From Balneolaceae bacterium (GTDB lineage: Bacteria > Bacteroidota > Rhodothermia > Balneolales > Balneolaceae): 63,448 bases of DNA. Below the pieces are notes generated by a model. That model had not been told where the DNA came from, did not search any database, and saw nothing but the letters and a program-made list of their open reading frames with translations. Shown piece by piece: positions 10,201 through 18,238 of this stretch. The stretch is taken from contig RECI01000168.1 in assembly GCA_007694095.1 (NCBI GenBank), forward strand, positions 1 through 63,448, written 5' to 3'. The position numbers were made by a program, and so were the translations under genes. The stretch's first letter is position 1; each line of letters starts with the position of its first letter.

Positions 10201-10487
10201 TATTTACACTTTTGAACAAAGAAGAAACCTATAATTGGCCAAATCCGGCAGGTGATGAAACATTTATAAGATTTGAGACTGATACCCCTGCCGATGTACG
10301 TATTCGCATCACAACAATGAGCGGAAGGCTTATTTATGATGTAACTACAAAAAGCCGTGGTGGACTTCCGGAAGAAATTCGTTTAGACACATCTGCGTGG
10401 GCCAGTGGTGGATATATCGCTTTGATTGAAGCAAAAGCGAATTCAAAAACGGAACAAAAAATTGTTAAAATAGCCATCGTTAAATAG
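7296..10487 (+). CDS. T9SS-sorted protein with M6-protease-like domain lacking the zinc motif
   Basis: This 1063-residue secreted protein has a signal peptide ending near VAVQAQ. Residues about 55-350 follow the immune-inhibitor-A-like (M6) metalloprotease layout: GTLQILAIMVEFQP, YFERMSQGKLNIEY, GLPDLF, GIGRFGLMDGAG and LSAWERTFLGW. The zinc-binding HEFGH that should precede GLPDLF is replaced: residues 276-286 read AQIGSHLGLPD, so both metal His and the catalytic Glu are lost. Further on are FG-GAP/VCBS-like repeats (ADFNKDGSPDILF near 810, ADLNGDGFYELL near 865). Residues about 975-1063 form a type A sorting domain ending in KIVKIAIVK. It is probably a surface binding protein rather than a peptidase. 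It follows the PorV-like gene and touches the next gene. Confidence 0.85.
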   Translation: MTYRFSGSSGIFVVSLLFLFFDGLVAVQAQIPVLRSAEHPVNRNTPINSSVNPVEGTLQILAIMVEFQPDENRFTSGNGTFGPGSIPYLENPGSNIDPLPHNREYFEAHLEFVKNYFERMSQGKLNIEYHVLPDIFRLPFQMQEYSPIGVDPELTPLASLAQDSWSLVAQKGSLPETLNPQTDTAFIIFHAGVGRDIQLTGTTLDKTPQDIPSVYLGKQAFRNLLSDPSFSGFEIDNGNLLVENTLILPRTLTRSGEDITGNRFVLPLSINGMATAQIGSHLGLPDLFNTKTGESGIGRFGLMDGAGIFAYNGLFPPGLSAWERTFLGWAEPFDVSFDNDLIQLPAISLNGSKHIAKVELSSDEYFLIENRHRDPYDEGLTLTIRRTDGSLTQQRFTNRDTEFVNQRSGFDRLLEPGVVVDVSNYDFALPGGLDDSGENERLLNGGILIWHIDESVIRQKLGREGINNNPERRAVNLREADGAQDIGRPASVGLFQNETNGSPFDFWWSGNNATVISPSGEITLYQNRFGPNTIPDNRSNSGAVSFFEIFDFSDNLPTASFRIHQVNPYSHLYQVIHSRNDLRVATFTEFADQYYRRYPLAIQPYLSKTENWVVIPGNNGIHIYNPDSDFLSDVLQTGYHIQQPFISSQNGFFTLAEKPTADKQEIYVTGYKWSEDLVHELWKFTAPAPNGFVSSSEQNILDIDGTNVRFDILELNNLFLLKPSWFSGINNGYQSRIEDNSLVLQFPGGVQTFPIIEDLQNIRIHTGIIKNGNNDITFYLLLDNKLSLYTSDTGYTEELILSENSLIDWPAIADFNKDGSPDILFIDLDANSLIAKNKYGAMLPNFPLRPPKDVRFIGTPIIADLNGDGFYELLITGLDQFSMNIYAYTQSGKIADGFPLYVGSVSDMENQPVHPLITNEYLVAVSHEGDLKVWLFPNISETAWASRYGNQTNNKVSAFIKAITPQLPVFTLLNKEETYNWPNPAGDETFIRFETDTPADVRIRITTMSGRLIYDVTTKSRGGLPEEIRLDTSAWASGGYIALIEAKANSKTEQKIVKIAIVK

Positions 10488-13400
10488 GTGAAATCAAAAA
10501 CAGCATATCATATATTTACAATATCTTTGATGCTGTCATTTCAGCTTTTTTTTAATCTGAATGGATGGGCTCAGGTTTCACCATTCTCTTTAGATTATCC
10601 ACAGAACCACTTGCCCTGGTTTACAATTGAAAGCGATCATTTTCTTGTACATTTCCAACAGGGCAACAGCCGGACAGCCCAGGTTGTTTCACAAATTGCT
10701 GATGATATTTACGAACCGGTAACCAAACTATACGGCCATAAACCCCGGAAAAAAGTGAGTATTATCCTGCGCGACAGGGAAGATTTCTCGAACGGAGCCG
10801 CTTTTTTTTATGACGATAAAATCGAAATCTGGTTACCGGCTCTCGATACACCTTTTCGGGGCACCCATCCATGGCTCAGGAATGTGATAACCCATGAATT
10901 CACCCATATTGTTCAGCTAGGCGCATCCATGAGCCGCACCCAGACTGTACCGGCCATTTATTTTCAATGGCTGAATTATGAAGATGTAAGGCGTCCGGAT
11001 GTACTCTACGGTTTCCCAAAAGGCATATTCACACTTCCATTTGCTTCCGTTAATATTCCGGCATGGTTCGCAGAAGGCACTGCCCAATACCAGGTAAAGG
11101 GGCATAGTTTTGATTTTTGGGACAGTCACCGTGATATGTTACTCAGAACCCGGATATTGTCGGACACACATCTCGATTTAATCCAAATGGGCACCTTTGA
11201 ATCTAAAAACAGTCTTGAACGGGAACTTGTCTATAACCAGGGATACGATTTTACGCGATACCTTACAAACCGCTTTGGTGAAAATATTATCGCTGAAATT
11301 TCTGCAGCTTCAGCGCAATCAGGCAGAAATAATTTTAATCATGCAATTCGGGTGGCTTCAGGGTTTAAGGCTCAGGAGCTCTTCGAAGACTGGGTTCAAT
11401 CCAGAAAGAAGATGTACTCAATGCTTAAAGATTCAATCGATATTACAGAATCTGAAATTATAGAAGAGCGCGGTTTTATGAATTTTTATCCGCAATTTAA
11501 TAACGACGGAACAGTTTTTGCGTATCTCACAAACCGTACCAGGGATATTGCAAGAACCTCTCTGGTGATTCAAAAAGATGGAACCGATATTGAAGTTGAT
11601 GAGCTTGGAGGGCCTTTTTTTATGAACACAACCCAGCAGTACAATTTCAGCCATGGTTTTGCGTCAAATCCATCCATAGAATTTGTAAATAACCGCTTTT
11701 CGTTTTCTCCTGATGGAAGATCCATTGCTTACAGCAGGGCCAATAAAAATAGATATGGAGAAACTTACCAGGATATTTATATCTATGACATATTGAGTGG
11801 AACCCGAAAAAAAATTACGGAAAGCAAAAGAGTTCAGGATCCAGCCTGGCACCCCGAAAAAAACATCCTCGCTGCCGTTCAGCTTTTGGATGGAACTCAA
11901 AACCTTGTTCTGATCAATCTTGATGACCTGTCAATAGATAAACTAACGGATTTCAATTCCGGTGAAACAGTATATACACCAATTTGGTCACCAGATCAGC
12001 AGAATATCTATTTCGCAATGGCAGCATCAGGCAATCGAAATATTGCGCGTTATGATATTGGGCTTAAGCAGGTTTTTTCTGTATTTGTGAATGATAACAT
12101 CGATTATCGTGATCCCTGGATAGACACAGAATCCGGATTTCTGTACTTCTCATCAGATGCCTCCGGTATTTTTAACATCTACAAAAAAGAATCAAACACT
12201 ACTGAGATTTATAAAGTGACGGAAGTAATCGGGGGGGCTTTCATGCCCTATATGATGAACGATCAACTCTACTTTTCGGAGTTTTTCCATGACGGTTACA
12301 AAATCAGTACTATACCGGTTCCTGAATTTCCAAAACGAATTACCGAAACCATTTCAGGAAAATATATTACGGCTACAAATACACCACACTATTCCTCTAA
12401 TCCGGATTACTACCATGTTAAGCCGCTTTCATTTGATCCGGAAAACCGAAATGGCAGTGGAATTGTATATGAAATTACTGGTTCTGATGATAACCAGACT
12501 AAAATTTGGTACCCATATAGAGAAACATCTACCGGTTTAAGTATTTTTCCTGTTCTGCGTTTCGACAATTACACAAAATTGGAAGGAAGTAATTCCAGGT
12601 TACTTAGAAATGCCCAATTCGGCAATTTCGGAAATAATTTGTGGCGCGATTTTAAAGCCGGGGCATATTTTTCCACCCGTGATGTAACAGAACGTTTTTC
12701 CCTATTTGGAGGCGCTTTGATTGGATTTGGTTCAGTCCCGTTTGATGGCCTTACAGATTTTTTTTCACCCACAAGGCTCAATAAGCTCGATCGAGACCTA
12801 TTTCTGATTGCAGAATACCGGGGATTTCCTTTTATAAGGCGAAGTTGGTCTCCGACAATAAGTATAGAACTTTATAATATTAGCCGTAATGTAAAAAATG
12901 GCATCGTAATCGAAGAATTTCCATGCACTTCTTGCCTGCCCGTGGATAAAAGTATCGACATAAGATATGAATTGTGGGAAGCTAATTTATTTCTTCGCAG
13001 CAAGCTGAATCGTTGGAGTCTGATTGAGTTAAGTGCGGCATATTCACCATACAGTGTAAATACCCAGGGATTTTTCTCACAGGAATTCAGAGAATTCATT
13101 CCCGGCACTACATCACGGTATTTCAGAGGATCAAGTTACACAGCTTCATATGTTGTAGATGCAACCATACCTGCAATAGATGCTGATATTGCTCCAACCG
13201 GATTGAAGGGAAGTTTTAGTTACCGGTTTGAACCGGGCCGTTTATTGAAAGAGTTTGAGTTGAATGATGGCATTTTATCGCCGGTATTTTCAAAGGACTT
13301 AAATCAATCAATTGAATTTAGATCCCGGTATGGACTTTCGATTACTGATAAAACCAATGCAATGATAACCATGCGGGTTTTCAGTTATTTAAACAATCCC

Positions 13401-13841
13401 GAAGATTACTTTTACCAGGATTACACAGGGGGTTTGATTGGCCTTCGCTCCTACCCTTATTTTTCAATCGGTGGTCAGCGTACTTTCTTTACCCGTGCCT
13501 CTTTGCTTCATCCACTCTTCAGCCAGTTGAATTATCAAATACGACATTACACACTTGATAAGATTTATGCACATATTTATTACGAAACTGGCAACGGTTG
13601 GGGCGGCCCGTTAAACATAGGAAATAACTTAAAAAATGGGATTGGTGCAGAATTAAGGTTTTCATTTAATAGTTCGTATCTTTTTCCAATGAAATTTTTT
13701 ATGAATGCATCATATGGTATCGATCAATTTAACGTTACATTTCCTCAACAATTTATAAGTACATCCGGAATGGATTCCATAACCTATGGGAGGGAATTTC
13801 TATTTTACTTTGGCTTAACGTTCGACTTTGATTTGTTATGA
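10488..13841 (+). CDS. HEXXH metallopeptidase with TolB-like propeller and outer-membrane barrel
   Basis: The protein has 1117 residues and starts at GTG directly after the upstream stop codon. A signal peptide ends near LNGWAQ. The N-terminal domain is a gluzincin-type peptidase: HEFTH at residues 136-140 supplies the zinc His and catalytic Glu, and WFAEGTAQY supplies the third ligand (Glu196). Residues about 310-640 contain repeated propeller strands (FSPDGRSIAYSRA, DPAWHPEKNILAAV, TPIWSPDQQNIYFA) like TolB/WD40. The last 400 residues look like a surface-antigen/BamA-type beta barrel ending FYFGLTFDFDLL. It probably sits in the outer membrane with the peptidase part facing one side. Unlike its upstream neighbour, its catalytic motif is intact. 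Confidence 0.85.
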   Translation: MKSKTAYHIFTISLMLSFQLFFNLNGWAQVSPFSLDYPQNHLPWFTIESDHFLVHFQQGNSRTAQVVSQIADDIYEPVTKLYGHKPRKKVSIILRDREDFSNGAAFFYDDKIEIWLPALDTPFRGTHPWLRNVITHEFTHIVQLGASMSRTQTVPAIYFQWLNYEDVRRPDVLYGFPKGIFTLPFASVNIPAWFAEGTAQYQVKGHSFDFWDSHRDMLLRTRILSDTHLDLIQMGTFESKNSLERELVYNQGYDFTRYLTNRFGENIIAEISAASAQSGRNNFNHAIRVASGFKAQELFEDWVQSRKKMYSMLKDSIDITESEIIEERGFMNFYPQFNNDGTVFAYLTNRTRDIARTSLVIQKDGTDIEVDELGGPFFMNTTQQYNFSHGFASNPSIEFVNNRFSFSPDGRSIAYSRANKNRYGETYQDIYIYDILSGTRKKITESKRVQDPAWHPEKNILAAVQLLDGTQNLVLINLDDLSIDKLTDFNSGETVYTPIWSPDQQNIYFAMAASGNRNIARYDIGLKQVFSVFVNDNIDYRDPWIDTESGFLYFSSDASGIFNIYKKESNTTEIYKVTEVIGGAFMPYMMNDQLYFSEFFHDGYKISTIPVPEFPKRITETISGKYITATNTPHYSSNPDYYHVKPLSFDPENRNGSGIVYEITGSDDNQTKIWYPYRETSTGLSIFPVLRFDNYTKLEGSNSRLLRNAQFGNFGNNLWRDFKAGAYFSTRDVTERFSLFGGALIGFGSVPFDGLTDFFSPTRLNKLDRDLFLIAEYRGFPFIRRSWSPTISIELYNISRNVKNGIVIEEFPCTSCLPVDKSIDIRYELWEANLFLRSKLNRWSLIELSAAYSPYSVNTQGFFSQEFREFIPGTTSRYFRGSSYTASYVVDATIPAIDADIAPTGLKGSFSYRFEPGRLLKEFELNDGILSPVFSKDLNQSIEFRSRYGLSITDKTNAMITMRVFSYLNNPEDYFYQDYTGGLIGLRSYPYFSIGGQRTFFTRASLLHPLFSQLNYQIRHYTLDKIYAHIYYETGNGWGGPLNIGNNLKNGIGAELRFSFNSSYLFPMKFFMNASYGIDQFNVTFPQQFISTSGMDSITYGREFLFYFGLTFDFDLL

Positions 13842-14821
13842 AGTTTAAAATAATACTGTTCATTTTTACTTTATGTCCCATTCTGGTATTTTCACAAGAC
13901 AATGCCGGTACAAACATTTTTAGTTTAACTTTTCAAGAGAAAGAACTGTCGATTGACCGCGATTTTCACTTTGTTACACCTGTATTGCTCAGGAATAACC
14001 AATATCAGTCAGAAATTTATTATAATGATCAAGAAACTACGTTTAGATCTCCCGGTGTCACATTTTTCGGCTCTTTGGTAGTACCTGGTACCGGCCAAAT
14101 CATGAACGAAAGTTGGTGGAGAGCCGGTTTCTTTCTAGCATTGGAAGTAACATCTATCTATCTGGCTGTGGAATATAGAAACCGGGGCAGAATCGGAGAA
14201 AGAGAATACGAAAGATTTGCTAACAATAATTGGAGTGTTGTTCAATATTCGCAGTGGCTTGTAGATTACCATGCATTTCATGGCATAGAGAATCCGTACA
14301 TTAATGAGCTTATTGAGATGGTGGCTGGAATATCACCAAGCTTCAGAACCAATGTTGAATGGAATCAGATTGATTTAAACATTTTGCGCCGGGTAGAGGC
14401 AAATACACCCTATGTAACAACAGATCAGCTGGGCGCTTCCATTTTTTCACATACATTGCCTGGTTATGGCAGTCAGCAATTCTATGAACTGATTTCTAAA
14501 TATTACCAGTTCCAGGCAGGATGGAGAGATTATGATGAGTTTCATGATAATATTGGAAATACAGGGCGTTTTTTTAATGACCGTTTTCTAATTGACAGAA
14601 ACGGCGCTCACGCCAGCCAGAATTTTTTTACTGGGGTCCGCATGGCAAATCAGTTCAACCAGGATTATCGTTGGAGCAATCACTTTATCTCCGTATTAAT
14701 TGCCAATCATTTTTTCTCTGCACTTGATGCATTTTTTACATCAACACGGAAACTTAACAGGCTTTCTGCCAGTTCAACCATCATACCGGGACAACAGGTG
14801 GTAATCAATTATCGGTTTTGA
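13838..14821 (+). CDS. DUF5683-like secreted or membrane protein
   Basis: The 327-residue protein has a signal peptide (to LVFSQ). The central segment GSLVVPGTGQIMNESWWRAGFFLALEVTS has the PGxGQ...W..G...E pattern of DUF5683-like proteins, which are widespread in Bacteroidota and of unknown function. Two more hydrophobic stretches follow, including HFISVLIANHFFSALDAFF near the C-terminus, and it ends in a short beta-like QVVINYRF. It overlaps the metallopeptidase stop by ATGA, which implies translational coupling and a shared role at the envelope. A second protein of this style is at 55649-56299. The family call rests on pattern resemblance, not a search. Confidence 0.6.
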   Translation: MKFKIILFIFTLCPILVFSQDNAGTNIFSLTFQEKELSIDRDFHFVTPVLLRNNQYQSEIYYNDQETTFRSPGVTFFGSLVVPGTGQIMNESWWRAGFFLALEVTSIYLAVEYRNRGRIGEREYERFANNNWSVVQYSQWLVDYHAFHGIENPYINELIEMVAGISPSFRTNVEWNQIDLNILRRVEANTPYVTTDQLGASIFSHTLPGYGSQQFYELISKYYQFQAGWRDYDEFHDNIGNTGRFFNDRFLIDRNGAHASQNFFTGVRMANQFNQDYRWSNHFISVLIANHFFSALDAFFTSTRKLNRLSASSTIIPGQQVVINYRF

Positions 14822-14826
14822 AGCAC

Positions 14827-15675
14827 ATGGAAAATCTTAAACATTTTTTGACAAGCAGAAAGCTATATTCGATCATAACCGGCTTTATAGTTGCCGGATT
14901 GGCATTTTTGATCATTATGGATTTGATAATTATGCCTTATTATACCAATTACAATAAAGGTGTTACAGTACCTGATGTTACCAAACTTTCACTTAATGAA
15001 GCTGAAGCCCTTCTTGAACAATACGGCCTTCGCCATGAAGTGTTGGACAGGCGATCACATTCAGCTTATCCTGCAAATTATATCATTGACCAGGCTCCGG
15101 CTCCCCGCCAAATTGTTAAACCCAACCGCAAGATATATCTCACAGTAAATACTGATACCACACCAAAAACGGTTGTGCCCAATGTTGTGGCGATGTCATT
15201 GAGGAATGCAGAAATTCAGCTGGTGAATCACGGGCTTGTTGTGGGTTCTATCAGTTATGAATCTTCACGTTTCCGTAATACTGTACTCAGGCAATCCGTG
15301 GCCCCCGGAGATACCATTCCCAGGGGCACCGTTGTAAACCTGGCAATCAGTGATGGGCTTGGAACCCGGATCATATCCGTACCGGATGTGAAAGGAATGC
15401 GACTTTCAGAGGGGCAACAAGCTATTTTAAGGGCAGGTTTGCGTGTGGGTGAAATACGTTTTCAACCAAGTCGTGAACATACTCCGAATACCATCATCTC
15501 ATATACTCCGGATGTTGAGGAACTTACCGAAGGTGAAGAACTTCTGTTAATTGTTGCAGAAAGGTTTGACGCGCGTGAAGAATTGGAAGAAGGTGCAATT
15601 ATTGATGATTCCAACAATATTCCCGATAATCAGGAATCAATTGATATTCAAAATGACGAAGAATATGAATTTTGA
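14827..15675 (+). CDS. Membrane-anchored protein with three PASTA domains
   Basis: A single transmembrane helix (IITGFIVAGLAFLIIMDLIIM) near the N-terminus is followed by three PASTA repeats: VTVPDVTKLSLNEAEALLEQ, VVPNVVAMSLRNAEIQLVNH and ISVPDVKGMRLSEGQQAILR. The C-terminal tail is acidic and probably disordered. PASTA domains bind peptidoglycan or muropeptides in kinases and penicillin-binding proteins. This protein has no kinase or transpeptidase domain, so it may be a cell-wall sensor or tether. I chose ATG 14827; a TTG at 14818 overlapping the upstream stop is an alternative. It overlaps rpe at its 3' end. Placement before rpe and phoH is seen here; I infer operon membership. Confidence 0.85.
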   Translation: MENLKHFLTSRKLYSIITGFIVAGLAFLIIMDLIIMPYYTNYNKGVTVPDVTKLSLNEAEALLEQYGLRHEVLDRRSHSAYPANYIIDQAPAPRQIVKPNRKIYLTVNTDTTPKTVVPNVVAMSLRNAEIQLVNHGLVVGSISYESSRFRNTVLRQSVAPGDTIPRGTVVNLAISDGLGTRIISVPDVKGMRLSEGQQAILRAGLRVGEIRFQPSREHTPNTIISYTPDVEELTEGEELLLIVAERFDAREELEEGAIIDDSNNIPDNQESIDIQNDEEYEF

Positions 15676-16354
15676 CCTTCCGGTTCTAGCACCTTCTATA
15701 CTGGCTTCCGATTTCACCAGGCTTGGTGAACAAATTAAAGAATGCCTGGAATCGGGCACCCATTGGATACATTGCGACATTATGGACGGACATTTTGTTC
15801 CAAACATAAGCTTCGGACCGGGAATCGTAAAAAGTGTAAGGCAAACGGCGCCCAATGCTTTTATCGATGTGCATCTTATGATCGAAAAGCCTGATTTATT
15901 TATCGAAGATTTCGCTGATTCCGGTGCTGATCTGATTTCCGTTCATTACGAAGCTTGCCCGCATTTGCATCGTACACTGCAAAATATCCGGCTCCATGGA
16001 TGTATGGCCGGTGTTGTGATAAATCCCGCAACACCTGTTGATTTCCTGCGGCCAATTCTACCTGATGTGGATCTCGCCCTCATAATGACTGTAAATCCCG
16101 GTTTTGGGGGACAATCTTTTATCAATTCCAGTTTTGAAAAGGTGCGGCAACTGGCGGAAGTCAGAGCTCTTTTGGGAACTCATTTTTTAATCCAGGTTGA
16201 TGGTGGTGTAGGACCCGATAACATCCAAAAACTTGTACAACACGGAACAGATATCCTGGTTGCTGGCAGCAGTGTTTTTAAAACAGATAACATCGGCAAA
16301 CGTATTGATGAACTTACAAAAAAAGCCAAGGCCGGTGCAGGAAAAATAGTTTAA
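15665..16354 (+). CDS. rpe: Ribulose-phosphate 3-epimerase
   Basis: This is a cytosolic TIM-barrel enzyme of the pentose phosphate pathway, interconverting ribulose 5-phosphate and xylulose 5-phosphate. The family markers are clear: LAPSILASDFTRL at the N-terminus, IHCDIMDGHFVPNISFGP (metal-binding His and catalytic Asp), DVHLMIEKP, TVNPGFGGQSFI, and the phosphate-binding QVDGGVGPDNI and LVAGSSVFK. I chose ATG 15665, which overlaps the PASTA gene by 11 bp and has the purine-rich GACGAAGA just upstream; ATG 15653 is also possible. The length of about 229 residues is normal for the family. Confidence 0.97.
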   Translation: MNFDLPVLAPSILASDFTRLGEQIKECLESGTHWIHCDIMDGHFVPNISFGPGIVKSVRQTAPNAFIDVHLMIEKPDLFIEDFADSGADLISVHYEACPHLHRTLQNIRLHGCMAGVVINPATPVDFLRPILPDVDLALIMTVNPGFGGQSFINSSFEKVRQLAEVRALLGTHFLIQVDGGVGPDNIQKLVQHGTDILVAGSSVFKTDNIGKRIDELTKKAKAGAGKIV

Positions 16355-16436
16355 TAATTATTCATAAAACTCGTGTATTTTTGAGTATAACAGATATTTA
16401 ATCCTTACTGATTTCGCTATCGAAAAACAACAAAAC

Positions 16437-17420
16437 CTGACAGAAGAAACTATTTTCATCGATAAAATTGAGCCAATCACAATTCTTGGCCTTGGTGATG
16501 AACATCTCCAGCAACTCGACCGGGCGTTTGCGTCAACTAAAATAACGGTAAGAGGAAATCGAATCAAAATTTTAGGTCCGCAAAATGAAGTCTCATCAGT
16601 TCTTGACATTTTGAAAGAAATGATTCGAATGGCCCAAAAAAAAAATAACATCCATTCGAGTGATGTCCGTACACTTTTGGCTTTGGCAAATCGAGTTGAA
16701 CCTGGCAAAACAAGCACAAAAAAAACGCTTCTGTTTGAAAATGAAATCGGTGATATCATCCTTCATACACATACAGGGGAAGCTATTACCGCAAAAACAC
16801 CGGGCCAGCGAAATATTGTTAAAGCATCAGAACATAATGACATTCTTTTTGCCATCGGACCGGCCGGAACCGGTAAAACCTATACGTCAGTTGCCCTGGC
16901 AGTTAGAGCGCTGAAAGAGCGCAGGGTTAAAAAAATTATACTCGCACGGCCTGCTGTGGAGGCCGGTGAAAATCTTGGGTTCCTGCCAGGCGATCTAAAA
17001 GAAAAAATTGACCCCTATCTCCGGCCGCTTTATGATTCACTTGAAGAAATGATTGAGTTTGACAAACTTGAGTTTCTTCTGGCAAAAAACGTCATTGAAA
17101 TTGCACCTTTGGCTTATATGAGAGGACGTACTCTCAATAATGCATTCGTTATTCTGGATGAGGCACAAAATGCCACAAACATTCAAATGAAAATGTTTCT
17201 AACAAGAATTGGCTTTAATAGCCGTGCAATTATTACCGGAGATATCACACAAACCGACTTGCCTCATAAAACACAATCTGGATTGATATCCATCCAAAAA
17301 ATTCTTCAAAATATCGAGGGTATCTCGTTTGTATATCTCGACCAGAATGATGTAGTCCGCCATAAATTGGTTCGCGACATCATTGAAGCATACGAGAAAT
17401 TTGAAATGAACAAAAAGTAG
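16437..17420 (+). CDS. phoH: PhoH-family ATPase, non-canonical start
   Basis: This PhoH-like P-loop ATPase is probably linked to RNA metabolism. Walker A is AIGPAGTGKTYTS; Walker B is NAFVILDEAQNAT. ARPAVEAGENLGFLPGDLKEKIDPYLRPL is the PhoH signature. The family's N-terminal domain (IDKIEPITILGLGDEHLQQL, ITVRGNRIKILG) is encoded upstream of the first ordinary start (TTG 16611, ATG 16620) in the same open frame. That frame is open from 16368 but has no ATG, GTG or TTG before 16611. I place the start provisionally at CTG 16437, giving 327 residues, the usual size; ATT 16377 is another option. The spacing to rpe and the MBL hydrolase suggests co-transcription. Confidence 0.88.
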   Translation: MTEETIFIDKIEPITILGLGDEHLQQLDRAFASTKITVRGNRIKILGPQNEVSSVLDILKEMIRMAQKKNNIHSSDVRTLLALANRVEPGKTSTKKTLLFENEIGDIILHTHTGEAITAKTPGQRNIVKASEHNDILFAIGPAGTGKTYTSVALAVRALKERRVKKIILARPAVEAGENLGFLPGDLKEKIDPYLRPLYDSLEEMIEFDKLEFLLAKNVIEIAPLAYMRGRTLNNAFVILDEAQNATNIQMKMFLTRIGFNSRAIITGDITQTDLPHKTQSGLISIQKILQNIEGISFVYLDQNDVVRHKLVRDIIEAYEKFEMNKK

Positions 17421-17437
17421 TATCTCTCTTACACTAC

Positions 17438-18238
17438 ATGCAAAATTCTCAAGTAAAAGCGGCTGCACTCTATGAGGGTACTTTTTCGGTTGGAGCTGAT
17501 CATAAATTCAACAGAATTCAACGTGATGCACAACCCCAAAAAGGCACACTCAAGTTATCAATCAATCCTTTTTTAATTAATGATGGGAATCGTAATATTC
17601 TCTTTGATGCAGGCCTGGGCGATTTAATTGGAGATGACACATCAATTCATACTTTGATTAATAATTTAGCTGAACATTCGGTTGCTGAATATGAAGTCAC
17701 CGATATTTTTATCAGCCATCTGCATCTCGACCATTTCGCCGGAATTGCACACCGGGAAAACGGATACTGGGAGTTAACATTTCCTGATGCTGTTATTTAT
17801 GTATCCGAACAAGGCTGGAAAAAGTTAGCTGAATCAATCGCAAATGAAGGCGATGATGCTTATAATTTTTATCATTTCATTGATGCCAAAGCAAATCTTC
17901 ATTTTCTCAATGAAGATGCTGTACCTATTCCAAATGTCAGGGTAAAAAGGATTGGGGGACATACCGAGTTTCACCAGGCCATGTTTTTTGATAATGGGCA
18001 CCAGCGATATCTCATGGCAGGTGATGTTATCGGCAGAAGAATCGCAATGAATCGAAGTTTCGTTGCCAAATTTGATTATGAGCCCGAAAAAAGTAAAATC
18101 ATGCGTGATGATCTCAAAAAAATGGCCTATCAGAATCAATTTACGATCATGGCATATCATGAAACGGATCATCCCATGTTTATCCTTACGGAATTTTCCG
18201 AAAAAGCAGGCTACACTATAAAACCGGTTACAGGATGA
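17438..18238 (+). CDS. MBL-fold metallo-hydrolase
   Basis: This 266-residue metallo-beta-lactamase-fold hydrolase carries the metal motif HLHLDHFAG (HxHxDH) near residue 92. Further metal-site candidates are GHTEFHQAMFF near residue 172 and MAGDVIG near residue 190, with AYHETDHPMFI as the final His-containing segment. An N-terminal strand block (GTLKLSINPFLINDGNRNILFDAGLGD) is typical of AHL-lactonase/glyoxalase-II-like members. The substrate cannot be inferred. It starts 17 bp after phoH and overlaps the nucleoside phosphorylase gene by ATGA, so it is most likely translated with them. Confidence 0.9.
   Translation: MQNSQVKAAALYEGTFSVGADHKFNRIQRDAQPQKGTLKLSINPFLINDGNRNILFDAGLGDLIGDDTSIHTLINNLAEHSVAEYEVTDIFISHLHLDHFAGIAHRENGYWELTFPDAVIYVSEQGWKKLAESIANEGDDAYNFYHFIDAKANLHFLNEDAVPIPNVRVKRIGGHTEFHQAMFFDNGHQRYLMAGDVIGRRIAMNRSFVAKFDYEPEKSKIMRDDLKKMAYQNQFTIMAYHETDHPMFILTEFSEKAGYTIKPVTG

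Noticed and set aside
7296-10487. Active M6 metalloprotease
   Set aside because: The HEXXH motif is absent at the aligned position and I found no other HEXXH in the protein.
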